Shown: positions 1 through 7,865 of the stretch, in pieces | Layout: every line of letters begins with the position of its first letter | How positions within the stretch are numbered: the stretch's first letter is position 1 | NCBI GenBank assembly: GCA_030625325.1 | Contig: DAOURA010000006.1 | Location: forward strand, 1 to 35,207 | Reading direction: 5' to 3' | Length of the DNA stretch: 35,207 nt | DNA from: Marinosulfonomonas sp. | GTDB lineage: Bacteria > Pseudomonadota > Alphaproteobacteria > Rhodobacterales > Rhodobacteraceae | Program-made: the position numbers and the translations under genes | The notes under the pieces: model-generated | Told to the model about the DNA's origin: nothing | What the model saw: only the letters and a program-made list of their open reading frames with translations | Database searches by the model: none

Positions 1-324
1 GGTTCCGGCAAAGTGACCGTGAACGGCAAAGACATGAGCGTGTATTTCGCCCGCCCAGTGCTGCAAATGATCCTGCGTCAGCCGTTTCAGGTTGCCGGTG
101 TTGTTGATCAGTTTGACGTGGTTGCCACCGTAAAGGGCGGCGGCTTGTCCGGCCAGGCCGGCGCGGTAAAGCACGGCGTTTCCAAAGCCTTGCAGATTTA
201 TGAGCCCTCGCTGCGTGGCGCGCTTAAGGCTGCTGGCTTCCTGACCCGCGATAGCCGGGTTGTTGAACGTAAGAAATACGGCCGCCGCAAAGCGCGTCGT
301 AGCTTCCAGTTCTCCAAGCGTTAA
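1..324 (+). CDS. rpsI: 30S ribosomal protein S9, 3' part
   Basis: This is the C-terminal part of ribosomal protein S9, a small-subunit protein whose basic tail reaches toward the decoding centre. The frame is open from base 1, so the start lies outside the window. Visible family hallmarks are the stretch [21 protein letters not shown], the [10 protein letters not shown] segment, and the basic ending [19 protein letters not shown], where the final SKR is almost invariant in S9. In most bacteria rpsI follows rplM, so rplM probably lies just upstream. An intrinsic terminator follows the stop codon closely. Base use and sequence look normal for a housekeeping gene. Confidence 0.97.
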   Translation, partial: GSGKVTVNGKDMSVYFARPVLQMILRQPFQVAGVVDQFDVVATVKGGGLSGQAGAVKHGVSKALQIYEPSLRGALKAAGFLTRDSRVVERKKYGRRKARRSFQFSKR

Positions 325-351
325 GAACCGCAACAATTACCATACAAAATC

Positions 352-383
352 AAAGGGTTCGCAATTTGCGAGCCCTTTTTTTA
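352..383 (+). terminator. Rho-independent terminator of rpsI
   Basis: An inverted repeat AAAGGGTTCGC / GCGAGCCCTTT with a short AATTT-type loop is followed by a T-run. One T-G wobble is present in the stem. It begins about 28 bases after the rpsI stop and should end the rplM-rpsI transcript. Confidence 0.9.
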
Positions 384-471
384 TGCGCCCCCCGAACAGA
401 ACGTAAACTTTCAGGGCACTTTGCATCAATTGTAGCCAAATCTGGACAGGGAAACCAAAATATGGTGCCCT

Positions 472-2415
472 ATGCCCAGAATTGTTTTACCAAAAAATAG
501 ATTACTTTTGACAACTGGATTTGGTCACAAATTGAAATACCGCAGGGAAATTGATGGGCTTCGGGCTGTGGCCGTTCTTCCGGTCATATTTTTCCATGCA
601 ATGCCAGATATCGCACGGGGTGGTTTCTTAGGGGTTGATGTTTTTTTCGTAATCAGCGGTTACCTGATCACATCAATCATTATTGCCGAGGCCCAAACGT
701 CTTCGTTTTCTCTGCTGGGCTTTTATGAACGCCGGGCGCGGCGGATTTTACCGGCATTGTTTGTGGTCATGGCCGCCTGTTTGCCGTTTGCATACTTATG
801 GATGTTACCGCGCCAATTGGCGGAGTTCTCGGAAAGCCTGATGGCTGTTCCATTGTTCATATCTAATTTTCTGTTCCTGTCCCAAAGCGGCTATTTCGCG
901 CAGGCCGCGGAATTAAAGCCATTGCTTCACACCTGGAGCCTGGCGGTTGAAGAGCAGTTCTATGTGTTTTTCCCGCTGTTTATCCTGTTGTTTTGGCGCT
1001 TTGGCCGCACGGTGATTGTTTCAACGATTGTGGTAACCCTTTTGATCAGCTTGCTGATTTCCCAGTGGGGCGCGCATTACCACCAGAACGCAAATTTCTT
1101 TCTGATCCCAAGCCGCGCATGGGAATTGCTGGCCGGTTCCCTATGTGCCTTCTGGCTGGAAAGCCGGGGAAGGGGCCGCAGTAACCTGCTTTCTCTACTG
1201 GGGTTGGTCTTGATCTTTGGATCAATGGCCCTGCTTGACCGCCAGTCCCCGGCACCCGGTTTTGTTTCTGTCGCGCCGGTTCTTGGGGTGGTTTTGATCA
1301 TCCTGTTTGCCACGCCTGACACATGGGCCGGGCGGCTTCTTTCCGGGCGTGTTGTGGTGGGTGTAGGGTTGATAAGCTACAGCGCATATCTTTGGCATCA
1401 GCCCCTTTTTGCATTTGCACGTATCCGGTCATTTGATCCGCCGTCCATCGGGATGTATATTTTGCTAAGCGGTGTTTGCCTTTTCCTTGCCTATTTTACA
1501 TGGCGATTTGTTGAAAAACCTTGCCGCACAACCCGCACCGGCACGAACCTGTTGACCCGGCCAATGGTATTCAGCGGCGCCATAATACTATCATTGGTTT
1601 TCTTATCATTCGGAGCAGCGTTTCGATATGATTTGCTTGTCCCCAAAAGCAGTTACCTGATTGCCGATGCCTCCAATATTTTTAAAGATCTCGCTAAGGA
1701 ACGCCGGGATTTGGTGCGCCGGGGCCAGTGCGAAGCGTGGCCTGTGGACACATGGGATCAGCAATGGCATGGCTGTGACCCCTTTGCACAAGGCGTAAAA
1801 GCAGAGGGGCGAACCCCGATTTCAATTGCGGTTATCGGCGACAGCCACGCATCCGATCTTGCGGTGGGGTTGCGCAAAAATGGGTTCGAACCATTTCAGG
1901 CAACGGGCCTTGGCTGTTCGCTTCGGCCGGAATCAATGGGCCCCTATTGTCGGGCCTATTTCGAAATAGTTCGCGGCCAACTGACGAATTCAGAAAACAT
2001 TCAGGAACTGTGGATGGCAAACCGCTATAATGGGGCGGAGTTCAGCAAAACCCAACTGCGCGATGCACTTGAATTTTGGTCCCAAACCGGGATTCCTTTG
2101 GTGTTTTTTACACCAATGCCTGAATACCCAAACCGCAATAATCTGGTCCTAAAAGAAGCATTGTTTGAGCAGGAATATGATCAAACAATCGATCGGACAT
2201 TATCAGACATTTCCAAAGCGCCATATCTTATACCATTGGCAAAAGAATATTCTGCAACGGTGGTCAACTCCGAACAAGTCTTTTGCAGCCTTTCAGGTGA
2301 TTGCGGGTTCAAGGACGCTTTGGGCCACTATCTGACAACCGACTACGGCCATTTGAGTGCACAGGGTGCCGCTGTATTTGTCGCCACAATATTGCGCCAG
2401 CAACCGGAAAAGTAA
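472..2415 (+). CDS. Acyltransferase-3 / SGNH two-domain membrane O-acyltransferase (OafA-like)
   Basis: Probably transfers acetyl or another acyl group onto cell-surface polysaccharide (O-antigen, capsule or peptidoglycan-linked glycan). The N-terminal ~350 residues form a multi-helix acyltransferase-3 domain opening with YRREIDGLRAVAVLP; the family's R-x10-H motif is visible as R31 and H42. The C-terminal ~240 residues form an SGNH hydrolase-like domain with block I GDSH at residues 456-459 and the D-x-x-H block near the end (D624, H627), so the catalytic residues look intact. The 647-aa length fits OafA/YrhL-type fusions. The ATG at 472 gives a 21-residue lead before the conserved KYRREIDG; a TTG at 532 would start at the position where many homologues begin, so the start is uncertain. 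The substrate cannot be read from the sequence, and no polysaccharide cluster surrounds it. Confidence 0.88.
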   Translation: MPRIVLPKNRLLLTTGFGHKLKYRREIDGLRAVAVLPVIFFHAMPDIARGGFLGVDVFFVISGYLITSIIIAEAQTSSFSLLGFYERRARRILPALFVVMAACLPFAYLWMLPRQLAEFSESLMAVPLFISNFLFLSQSGYFAQAAELKPLLHTWSLAVEEQFYVFFPLFILLFWRFGRTVIVSTIVVTLLISLLISQWGAHYHQNANFFLIPSRAWELLAGSLCAFWLESRGRGRSNLLSLLGLVLIFGSMALLDRQSPAPGFVSVAPVLGVVLIILFATPDTWAGRLLSGRVVVGVGLISYSAYLWHQPLFAFARIRSFDPPSIGMYILLSGVCLFLAYFTWRFVEKPCRTTRTGTNLLTRPMVFSGAIILSLVFLSFGAAFRYDLLVPKSSYLIADASNIFKDLAKERRDLVRRGQCEAWPVDTWDQQWHGCDPFAQGVKAEGRTPISIAVIGDSHASDLAVGLRKNGFEPFQATGLGCSLRPESMGPYCRAYFEIVRGQLTNSENIQELWMANRYNGAEFSKTQLRDALEFWSQTGIPLVFFTPMPEYPNRNNLVLKEALFEQEYDQTIDRTLSDISKAPYLIPLAKEYSATVVNSEQVFCSLSGDCGFKDALGHYLTTDYGHLSAQGAAVFVATILRQQPEK

Positions 2416-2440
2416 CGCGCCCCATTGCTGAAGGCGCGTA
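2414..2440. terminator. Hairpin between convergent genes
   Basis: An 8-bp perfect stem (TACGCGCC-type arm starting at the acyltransferase stop; arm 2433-2440) with an 11-base loop fills the 28-base gap between the acyltransferase stop and the livM stop. It has no good T-run on either strand, so it is at best a weak bidirectional terminator. Confidence 0.4.
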
Positions 2441-2443
2441 ATA

Positions 2444-3748
2444 TTACCTTTCCGGTATCAGCCCGCGCGGGCTAAACCGCAGAACCAGCAGCAAAATCAC
2501 ACCCATGGTCAACAGGCGCATGTGGGCCGCACTTTCAAGCAGGTGTTTCTTTAAGCCTGAATCATCGCCCATACCGCTGGTAATTAAATCCATCATCCAC
2601 AGGCCCATTGGTTCAACCTGAACCCAAAGGAACCAGATCAACAGCCCCCCAAGGACAGACCCCCAGTTATTGCCAGAGCCGCCAACAATCACCATCACCC
2701 AGATCAAAAATGTAAAGCGCAACGGCTGATAGGAACCGGGCGTTAACTGGCCGTCCAGTGTCGTCATCATGGCGCCGGCAATACCACAAACGGCAGAGCC
2801 AAGGATAAAGATTTGCAGATGGCGCCGGGTGACATCTTTGCCCATTGCCTCGGCGGCAACTTCGTTGTCACGAATTGCGCGCATCATTCGCCCCCAGGGC
2901 GAATTTAACGCCTTTTGGGTCAGCCAGATCATCAACAGCAAAACAGCCGCAAACAGCAGGCCATACATCAGCTTTACCGTGACCGACGATGCGGTAACCG
3001 GGTTCAAACCCCAGCCTTCCATCCGCGCCACAAAGCTGGCTGAATTTTGCAGGTCAATTTCGTAGGGCACCGGGCGCGGCACGCCAACCACGTTTTTCAC
3101 GCCACGGCTAAGCCAGTCTTCATTCTTCAGAACAGCAACAATGATTTCTGCGATCCCCAGCGTGGCAATCGCCAGATAATCGGACCGCAAGCCAAGGGCC
3201 GTTTTGCCAACAATCCACGCCGCCCCGGCGGCCAGCAGGCCACCCACAGGCCAACCGATCAGAACTGGCAGGCCCAACCCACCAAGATAGCCGGTTCCGG
3301 CGGGGTTCACGGCCTCAATCGCGGCGACAGCCGGATCAAACAGGGCGCGAAAGACAAAGAAACCGCCAATCAACAGGGCCAGCATAGATAGGGTGCGTGC
3401 CCGCCCCGCGGCCATCCGGCCCCAAAGCACAACGGCCCCGACAATGGTGCCCGCAGCCACCGCCAGTGAAAACAGCAGGCGCGTGCCACCGGCGGCCCAT
3501 GCTTCACCAACCGGGGGCATGCCGATAAGGATCGCACCCAGCCCGCCAAGGGCAACAAAGCCCATGATCCCAACATTAAACAGGCCCGCATAGCCCCATT
3601 GCAGGTTGACCCCAAGCGCCATAACGGCCGAAATTAGCCCCATATTCAATATACCAAGGGCGACATTCCAACTGTTCAGGAACCCCGTCATGATGATCAG
3701 GCTAAAGACAAGTGCAAACAAAAGCGGATTTTTGATAGCGGGGTTCAT
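2444..3748 (-). CDS. livM: Branched-chain amino acid-type ABC transporter permease (LivM family)
   Basis: Inner-membrane permease of a HAAT-family ABC importer. The 434-aa protein is mostly hydrophobic, with many membrane segments. It carries the BPD_transp_2 signatures NLQWGYAGLFNVGIMGFVALGG near the N-terminus and, in the C-terminal third, the RMMRAIRDNEVAAEAMGKDV cytoplasmic loop that contacts the ATPase. The GGSGNNWGSVLGG segment is also typical. Its ATG overlaps the livH stop by an ATGA junction, so the two permeases are translationally coupled and should form the heterodimeric channel. It is the last gene of the livK-G-F-H-M operon. The real substrate may be an amino acid, amide or other small polar compound; family membership does not settle it. 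Confidence 0.92.
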   Translation of the reverse strand: MNPAIKNPLLFALVFSLIIMTGFLNSWNVALGILNMGLISAVMALGVNLQWGYAGLFNVGIMGFVALGGLGAILIGMPPVGEAWAAGGTRLLFSLAVAAGTIVGAVVLWGRMAAGRARTLSMLALLIGGFFVFRALFDPAVAAIEAVNPAGTGYLGGLGLPVLIGWPVGGLLAAGAAWIVGKTALGLRSDYLAIATLGIAEIIVAVLKNEDWLSRGVKNVVGVPRPVPYEIDLQNSASFVARMEGWGLNPVTASSVTVKLMYGLLFAAVLLLMIWLTQKALNSPWGRMMRAIRDNEVAAEAMGKDVTRRHLQIFILGSAVCGIAGAMMTTLDGQLTPGSYQPLRFTFLIWVMVIVGGSGNNWGSVLGGLLIWFLWVQVEPMGLWMMDLITSGMGDDSGLKKHLLESAAHMRLLTMGVILLLVLRFSPRGLIPER

Positions 3749-4755
3749 ATGGTTTTCCCCTTAAACAGGCCCGTTGGTCGGAACAATAAAACAATGATCA
3801 GTATTGCGAAACTGACGGCGAATTTATAATCGGTGGACAAAAGCTGTACCAACCCGGTGGGTTCCAGGTTTTCCGGCAGCAGATATTTCAGCACCTTTTT
3901 GAAGGCGTAAGTCACAGTAACCTCTGAAAAGGCAATGACGAAACCACCGGCGATGGCCCCCAGCGGGTTGCCCAGGCCACCAACAATCGCCGCCGCAAAA
4001 ATTGGCAGCAAAAGCTGGAAATAGGTGAAGGGTTTGAAAGACTTATCCAACCCATAAAGCACCCCGGCAATCGTGGTCAGCGCCGCAACGATGATCCATG
4101 TGATCATCACCACCCGTTCCGGGTTGATCCCCGACAACAGGGCCAGATCTTCGTTATCTGAAAAGGCGCGCATGGATTTACCGGTGCGGGTGCGGTTCAA
4201 GAACCAGAACAAAGCGGCCACAACAATTATGGCTGTTACAATGGTGATCCCGGTTGAGGCCTTGATTGCAAGGCCTTCACTCAGGCCGGTCATCGTCTTG
4301 AAATCACGGGCAGAAATAATAAAACGCACCCCATCCGCAAATTTCTGGTCATTGGGTCCGATAATAAACCGCACAACCCCGTTCATGATGAACATCACCC
4401 CAAGGGAAACGATTACATATATTACCGGGGCGGCCTTTTGCCGTCGGTAAAACCGGTAAACAACCCGGTCGGTAAATAACAACAAACCTATGGTGGCTAT
4501 AATCCCAAAGGGCAGGGCCAGCAGGGCCGTTGGTAACACCCCAAAATTGATCCCCATCGACTGAAACCACCATGTCACAAGGATGGTGACCATCGCCCCA
4601 AAGGCCATGGTGTCGCCGTGTGCAAAGTTAGAAAAACGCAAAATCCCATAGATCAGCGTTACCCCAAGGGCGCCAAGCGCAAGCTGCGCACCATAAGATG
4701 TGGCCGGAACCAGAACAAAATTTGCGAACGCGACTATGGCGTTAAGAAAATCCAT
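3745..4755 (-). CDS. livH: Branched-chain amino acid-type ABC transporter permease (LivH family)
   Basis: Second permease of the same importer (336 aa). Typical LivH features include LGALGVTLIYGILRFSNFAHGD near the N-terminus and the ATPase-coupling loop NRTRTGKSMRAFSDNEDLALLSGINPERV in the middle, followed by IFAAAIVGGLGNPLGAIAGG. It starts 2 bases after the livF stop and ends in a 4-base overlap with livM, so it is clearly operonic. It is somewhat longer than E. coli LivH; the extra length appears as a loop before the last helix (FKKVLKYLLPENLEPTGLVQ), which is common in alphaproteobacterial relatives. Confidence 0.92.
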   Translation of the reverse strand: MDFLNAIVAFANFVLVPATSYGAQLALGALGVTLIYGILRFSNFAHGDTMAFGAMVTILVTWWFQSMGINFGVLPTALLALPFGIIATIGLLLFTDRVVYRFYRRQKAAPVIYVIVSLGVMFIMNGVVRFIIGPNDQKFADGVRFIISARDFKTMTGLSEGLAIKASTGITIVTAIIVVAALFWFLNRTRTGKSMRAFSDNEDLALLSGINPERVVMITWIIVAALTTIAGVLYGLDKSFKPFTYFQLLLPIFAAAIVGGLGNPLGAIAGGFVIAFSEVTVTYAFKKVLKYLLPENLEPTGLVQLLSTDYKFAVSFAILIIVLLFRPTGLFKGKTI

Positions 4756-4757
4756 GC

Positions 4758-5471
4758 CTATCCCCCCAAAAAGCTTTTGCGTACATCCGGATTGGCCAAC
4801 AGGTCCTGTCCGGTACCGGTGAACCCGTTGCGTCCCTGAACCAGAACGTAACCTTTGTCAGCAATGGCCAGCGCCTGACGGGCGTTTTGTTCAACCATCA
4901 AAATGGTGACACCGCTGCGCGCCACCTCAATGATACGGTCAAACAGTTCGTCCATCACAATCGGGCTGACCCCGGCGGTTGGCTCATCCAGCATCAACAC
5001 CTGCGGCTGGGTCATCAGCGCGCGCCCCACGGCGACCTGCTGACGTTGCCCACCAGACAATTCCCCGGCGGCCTGGCTGCGTTTGTCGCGCAGGATCGGA
5101 AACAGCTCATAAACCTGCTCAATCGTTGCCTGAATATCATCCCGACGCAAAAACGCGCCCATTTCCAGGTTTTCTTCTACGGTCATTGAAGTAAAAATAT
5201 TGCTGGTTTGGGGCACAAAGGCCATGCCCTTGGCCACCCGGTCCTGTGGGGAAAGTCCGGTGATGTCTTCACCATTGATGCGCACCGCCCCCTTGCGCAG
5301 ATTCAGCATACCAAACACGGCCTTCATCGCGGTGGATTTTCCGGCCCCGTTTGGCCCGACAATCACAGCAATTTGCCCCTTGTCCACCGAAACGGTGCAA
5401 TCATGTAAAATATCGGCCCCGGTCCCATAACCACCGGTCATGTTTTCGCCAATCAAAAAAGGTTCCGCCAT
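4758..5471 (-). CDS. livF: ABC transporter ATP-binding protein (LivF family)
   Basis: One of two cytoplasmic ATPases powering the importer (237 aa). Visible motifs are Walker A GPNGAGKST near residue 40, the ABC signature LSGGQRQQ near residue 140, Walker B VLMLDEPTAG immediately after, and the switch histidine region replaced by the LivF-typical MVEQNA. It starts at an ATG preceded by a GGGGAAA ribosome-binding site and is followed 2 bases later by livH. The 64-base gap upstream, between livG and livF, contains a REP-like 20-mer. Confidence 0.93.
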   Translation of the reverse strand: MAEPFLIGENMTGGYGTGADILHDCTVSVDKGQIAVIVGPNGAGKSTAMKAVFGMLNLRKGAVRINGEDITGLSPQDRVAKGMAFVPQTSNIFTSMTVEENLEMGAFLRRDDIQATIEQVYELFPILRDKRSQAAGELSGGQRQQVAVGRALMTQPQVLMLDEPTAGVSPIVMDELFDRIIEVARSGVTILMVEQNARQALAIADKGYVLVQGRNGFTGTGQDLLANPDVRKSFLGG

Positions 5472-5496
5472 TACACTTTCCCCTTCTTTTGTTCAC

Positions 5497-5516
5497 AAAT
5501 ATCCCCGCCGGAGGCA
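5497..5516. repeat. REP-like 20-mer, copy 1
   Basis: The segment AAATATCCCCGCCGGAGGCA lies in the livG-livF gap. It matches 35181-35200 at 18 of 20 positions, with two transitions. Both copies can form a minihairpin GCC-(GGA/GAA)-GGC. This looks like a dispersed intergenic element of the REP type. Confidence 0.5.
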
Positions 5517-5535
5517 TCCGAACCTTGCCATACAG

Positions 5536-6312
5536 TCATGCGGTCACCTTATTTTTCAGACCGGTGCCCAAATAGGCCTCAATCACCTGTTCATTTGCTT
5601 TGATCTCATCAATCGTGCCCTCGGCCAGAACCCGGCCCTCAGCCATGACAATCACCGGATCACAAAGTCGCCCGATAAAGTCCATGTCATGTTCAATCAT
5701 GCAAAATGTATATCCGCGCTCCTGGTTCAGACGCAGGATCGCATCACCAATGGTGTTCAACAGCGTGCGGTTCACCCCGGCGCCCACTTCGTCAAGGAAC
5801 ACCACCTTGGCGTCCACCATCATGGTGCGCCCAAGTTCCAGCAACTTTTTCTGACCACCCGAAAGATTACCGGCCTTTTCGTCGGCCAGATGATCGATTG
5901 TCAGAAATTCCAGAACCCCATCTGCCTTGTCGCGTAACTCTTCTTCTTGGCGTCGGATATTGGCGCGCCCAACCCATGTGTTCCACAGGGTTTCACCCGA
6001 CTGACCGGGGGGCACCATCATCAGGTTCTCACGCACGGTCATTGATGAAAATTCATGGGCAATCTGAAAGGTACGCAGCAGCCCCTTATGAAATAATTCG
6101 TGGGGCGGCAGGCCGGTGATATCTTCACCCTGCATGAGTACCTTGCCGGAAGTTGGTTTAAGAACGCCGGCTACGACGTTGAAAAGGGTAGTTTTCCCGG
6201 CGCCGTTTGGCCCGATCAATCCGGTGATTGACCCCTCTTTAATATGTAAACTTGAACCATCAACGGCATGAAATCCGCCAAAATGTTTATGGACGTCTTC
6301 TACAACGATCAT
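5536..6312 (-). CDS. livG: ABC transporter ATP-binding protein (LivG family)
   Basis: Second ATPase of the importer (258 aa with the chosen start). It has Walker A GPNGAGKTT, the LivG-type insertion rich in polar residues between Walker A and the signature (NLMMVPPGQSGETLWNTWVG), the signature LSGGQKKLLELGR, and switch region MIEHDMDFI. The Walker B segment reads VVFLDEVGAGV; most family members have DEPAAG or DEPTAG, so the usual Pro is Val, but the catalytic Asp-Glu pair is kept. I chose ATG 6312 because it directly precedes IVVEDVHKHFGG and has a GGGGGGA ribosome-binding site; the open frame extends upstream to 6336 without similarity to the family. A 99-base gap with a hairpin separates it from the binding-protein gene. 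Confidence 0.92.
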   Translation of the reverse strand: MIVVEDVHKHFGGFHAVDGSSLHIKEGSITGLIGPNGAGKTTLFNVVAGVLKPTSGKVLMQGEDITGLPPHELFHKGLLRTFQIAHEFSSMTVRENLMMVPPGQSGETLWNTWVGRANIRRQEEELRDKADGVLEFLTIDHLADEKAGNLSGGQKKLLELGRTMMVDAKVVFLDEVGAGVNRTLLNTIGDAILRLNQERGYTFCMIEHDMDFIGRLCDPVIVMAEGRVLAEGTIDEIKANEQVIEAYLGTGLKNKVTA

Positions 6313-6364
6313 CCCATAATCCCCCCATGTCCGCATGCACCATTTTCGGTGCTATTTTTATAGT

Positions 6365-6391
6365 AAAGCAGCCCGAAAACCGGGCTGCTTT
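6365..6391 (-). promoter_or_regulatory. Intercistronic stem-loop between the binding-protein gene and livG
   Basis: An 11-bp perfect stem (AAAGCAGCCCG / CGGGCTGCTTT) with a 5-base loop lies 20 bases after the binding-protein stop. On the minus strand only TTT follows, so it should act as a partial terminator or 3' mRNA stabiliser. Such hairpins usually let the periplasmic binding protein be made in excess over the membrane components. Confidence 0.7.
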
Positions 6392-6411
6392 GGTGTTTTT
6401 CTATATGCAGT

Positions 6412-7596
6412 TTAGCGGTACTTGACCGTTTCGATCTTGCCACCTTCAACCTTGATCTGACGGTAGTTGCCGGCAGATTCACCGCCACCAATCAGTTCAA
6501 CAGCTGTTGCGCCAACATAGTCAATTTCGCCGCCATCGGCGAGGATCTTCAGGGCCTTGCCAAGTTCACCCGGCAGGATCAGTTCGCCCGGTGCGTTGGC
6601 AACATCCATCACCTTGTTCTTATAGTCTGCTGAATCTGATGATCCTGCGGCCTGCATGGCCAGCATGATCAACGCAGCTGCGTCATAGGATTCTGGTGTG
6701 AAAGGGGAGCTTGTGTCAAAGGCACCAGCCACCATGTCAGTGAATGCGCTTGCGCCTTCACTGTCTGTGCCTGGGTGCTGACCAGTTGAGCCATCAACTT
6801 CTGAACCAAAGTTTGCTTCCAGCGCCGAGCTGATCATGCCATCCGGGAAGTGGAAGGTATCAAATGCACCACTGTCCAGTGCCGCGCGAACGATGCCCGA
6901 ACCACCCTGGTCAATATAACCAGCGACAACCAGACGATCACCACCGGCAGAGGCCAGTGCGCCAACTTCAGCAGAATAGTCGGCTTTGCCATCTTCGTGG
7001 GCGGCGTTGATTGTAACGCTACCACCTGCGGCAACAAAGGCGGCTTCAAACGCATCGGCCAGACCTTTGCCATAGTCGTTGTTGGTGTAGGTCACGGCAA
7101 CTTCGTTGATACCTTGTTCCATCAGCACTTCGGTCATCACAACACCCTGACGGGCATCCGATGGCGCGGTGCGGAAGAACAGGCCATTGTCTTCAACGGT
7201 CGACAGGGCAGGGGATGTCGCGGAAGGCGAAATCATCACGATGCCGTTTGGCAGGGCAACATTTGACAAGATTGCGCCGGTTACACCGGAACAGTCAGCC
7301 CCAACAATCCCTTTTACGCCGTCAGAAGTGATCTGGCGTTCCGCAACGGCTGTTGCAGCACCCGAATCAATACATGTGGAATCGCCGCGCACGGACGTAA
7401 CGGTAGAACCACCCAGCAGCAGACCTGAATCTGTGACCTCTTTCATCGCCAATTCAGCCGCATCGGCCATAGACGGCGTCAGCGATTCAATTGGGCCGGT
7501 AAACCCGACAATAATCCCAAGCTTAATATCTTCGGCCTGCGCCGCTGCACCCATCACAAGTGCGCTGGCAGCTGTCGCCATTAGCAGTTTCTTCAT
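6412..7596 (-). CDS. livK: Periplasmic substrate-binding protein of LivK type
   Basis: Periplasmic binding protein of the HAAT importer (394 aa). The start at 7596 gives MKKLLMATAASALVMGAAAQA followed by ED, a clear Sec signal peptide with an AQA cleavage site. An upstream start at 7620 would put eight residues before this signal and lacks a comparable ribosome-binding site; GGAGAA precedes 7596. The mature protein opens with IKLGIIVGFTGPIESLTPSMADAAELAMKEV, the Peripla_BP_6 pattern, and contains the cysteine pair STCIDS and GADCSG typical of this subgroup, plus AVTYTNNDYGKGLADAFEAAF. It heads the operon. The ligand is uncertain: the fold binds branched-chain amino acids, amides, urea or aromatic acids in different relatives. 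Confidence 0.9.
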   Translation of the reverse strand: MKKLLMATAASALVMGAAAQAEDIKLGIIVGFTGPIESLTPSMADAAELAMKEVTDSGLLLGGSTVTSVRGDSTCIDSGAATAVAERQITSDGVKGIVGADCSGVTGAILSNVALPNGIVMISPSATSPALSTVEDNGLFFRTAPSDARQGVVMTEVLMEQGINEVAVTYTNNDYGKGLADAFEAAFVAAGGSVTINAAHEDGKADYSAEVGALASAGGDRLVVAGYIDQGGSGIVRAALDSGAFDTFHFPDGMISSALEANFGSEVDGSTGQHPGTDSEGASAFTDMVAGAFDTSSPFTPESYDAAALIMLAMQAAGSSDSADYKNKVMDVANAPGELILPGELGKALKILADGGEIDYVGATAVELIGGGESAGNYRQIKVEGGKIETVKYR

Positions 7597-7733
7597 TCGT
7601 ATTCTCCCTGTTTTACTCATTAGTCGTCACGATGAAAATTCGCGATCTCCCAAATAGGTACGCTAAAGCGTGATTAGCAAAAAGGAAACCCCGACAGGGG
7701 AAACAAAATCAACCGATACACCCTAAAAATGCA

Positions 7734-7764
7734 ACTGGCACAATTATTGAATTTTCCTGCCAGT
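7734..7764. promoter_or_regulatory. Inverted repeat ACTGGCA-N17-TGCCAGT upstream of the livK operon
   Basis: Perfect 7-bp arms flank 17 AT-rich bases, 138-168 bases upstream of the binding-protein start and about 100 bases past the end of the regulator gene. Arm spacing would place both halves on one DNA face for a dimer. It is a candidate operator, perhaps for the neighbouring GlxA/AraC regulator. The assignment is inference. Confidence 0.4.
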
Positions 7765-7865
7765 GATCCGCGTTTTTTGCAAAGTTTTACCAAAACAACC
7801 GGCATTCCCGGTGAAATCCCAAAACCACACAGCTTTCGCAGGGTAAAATCAGGTAGGGTGGTGCC

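Noticed and set aside
7700-7860. Sigma-54-type promoter near the TGGCAC at 7737
   Set aside because: The -12 element reads TTGA instead of TTGC, and it would point away from the transporter operon into the 3' end of the regulator.
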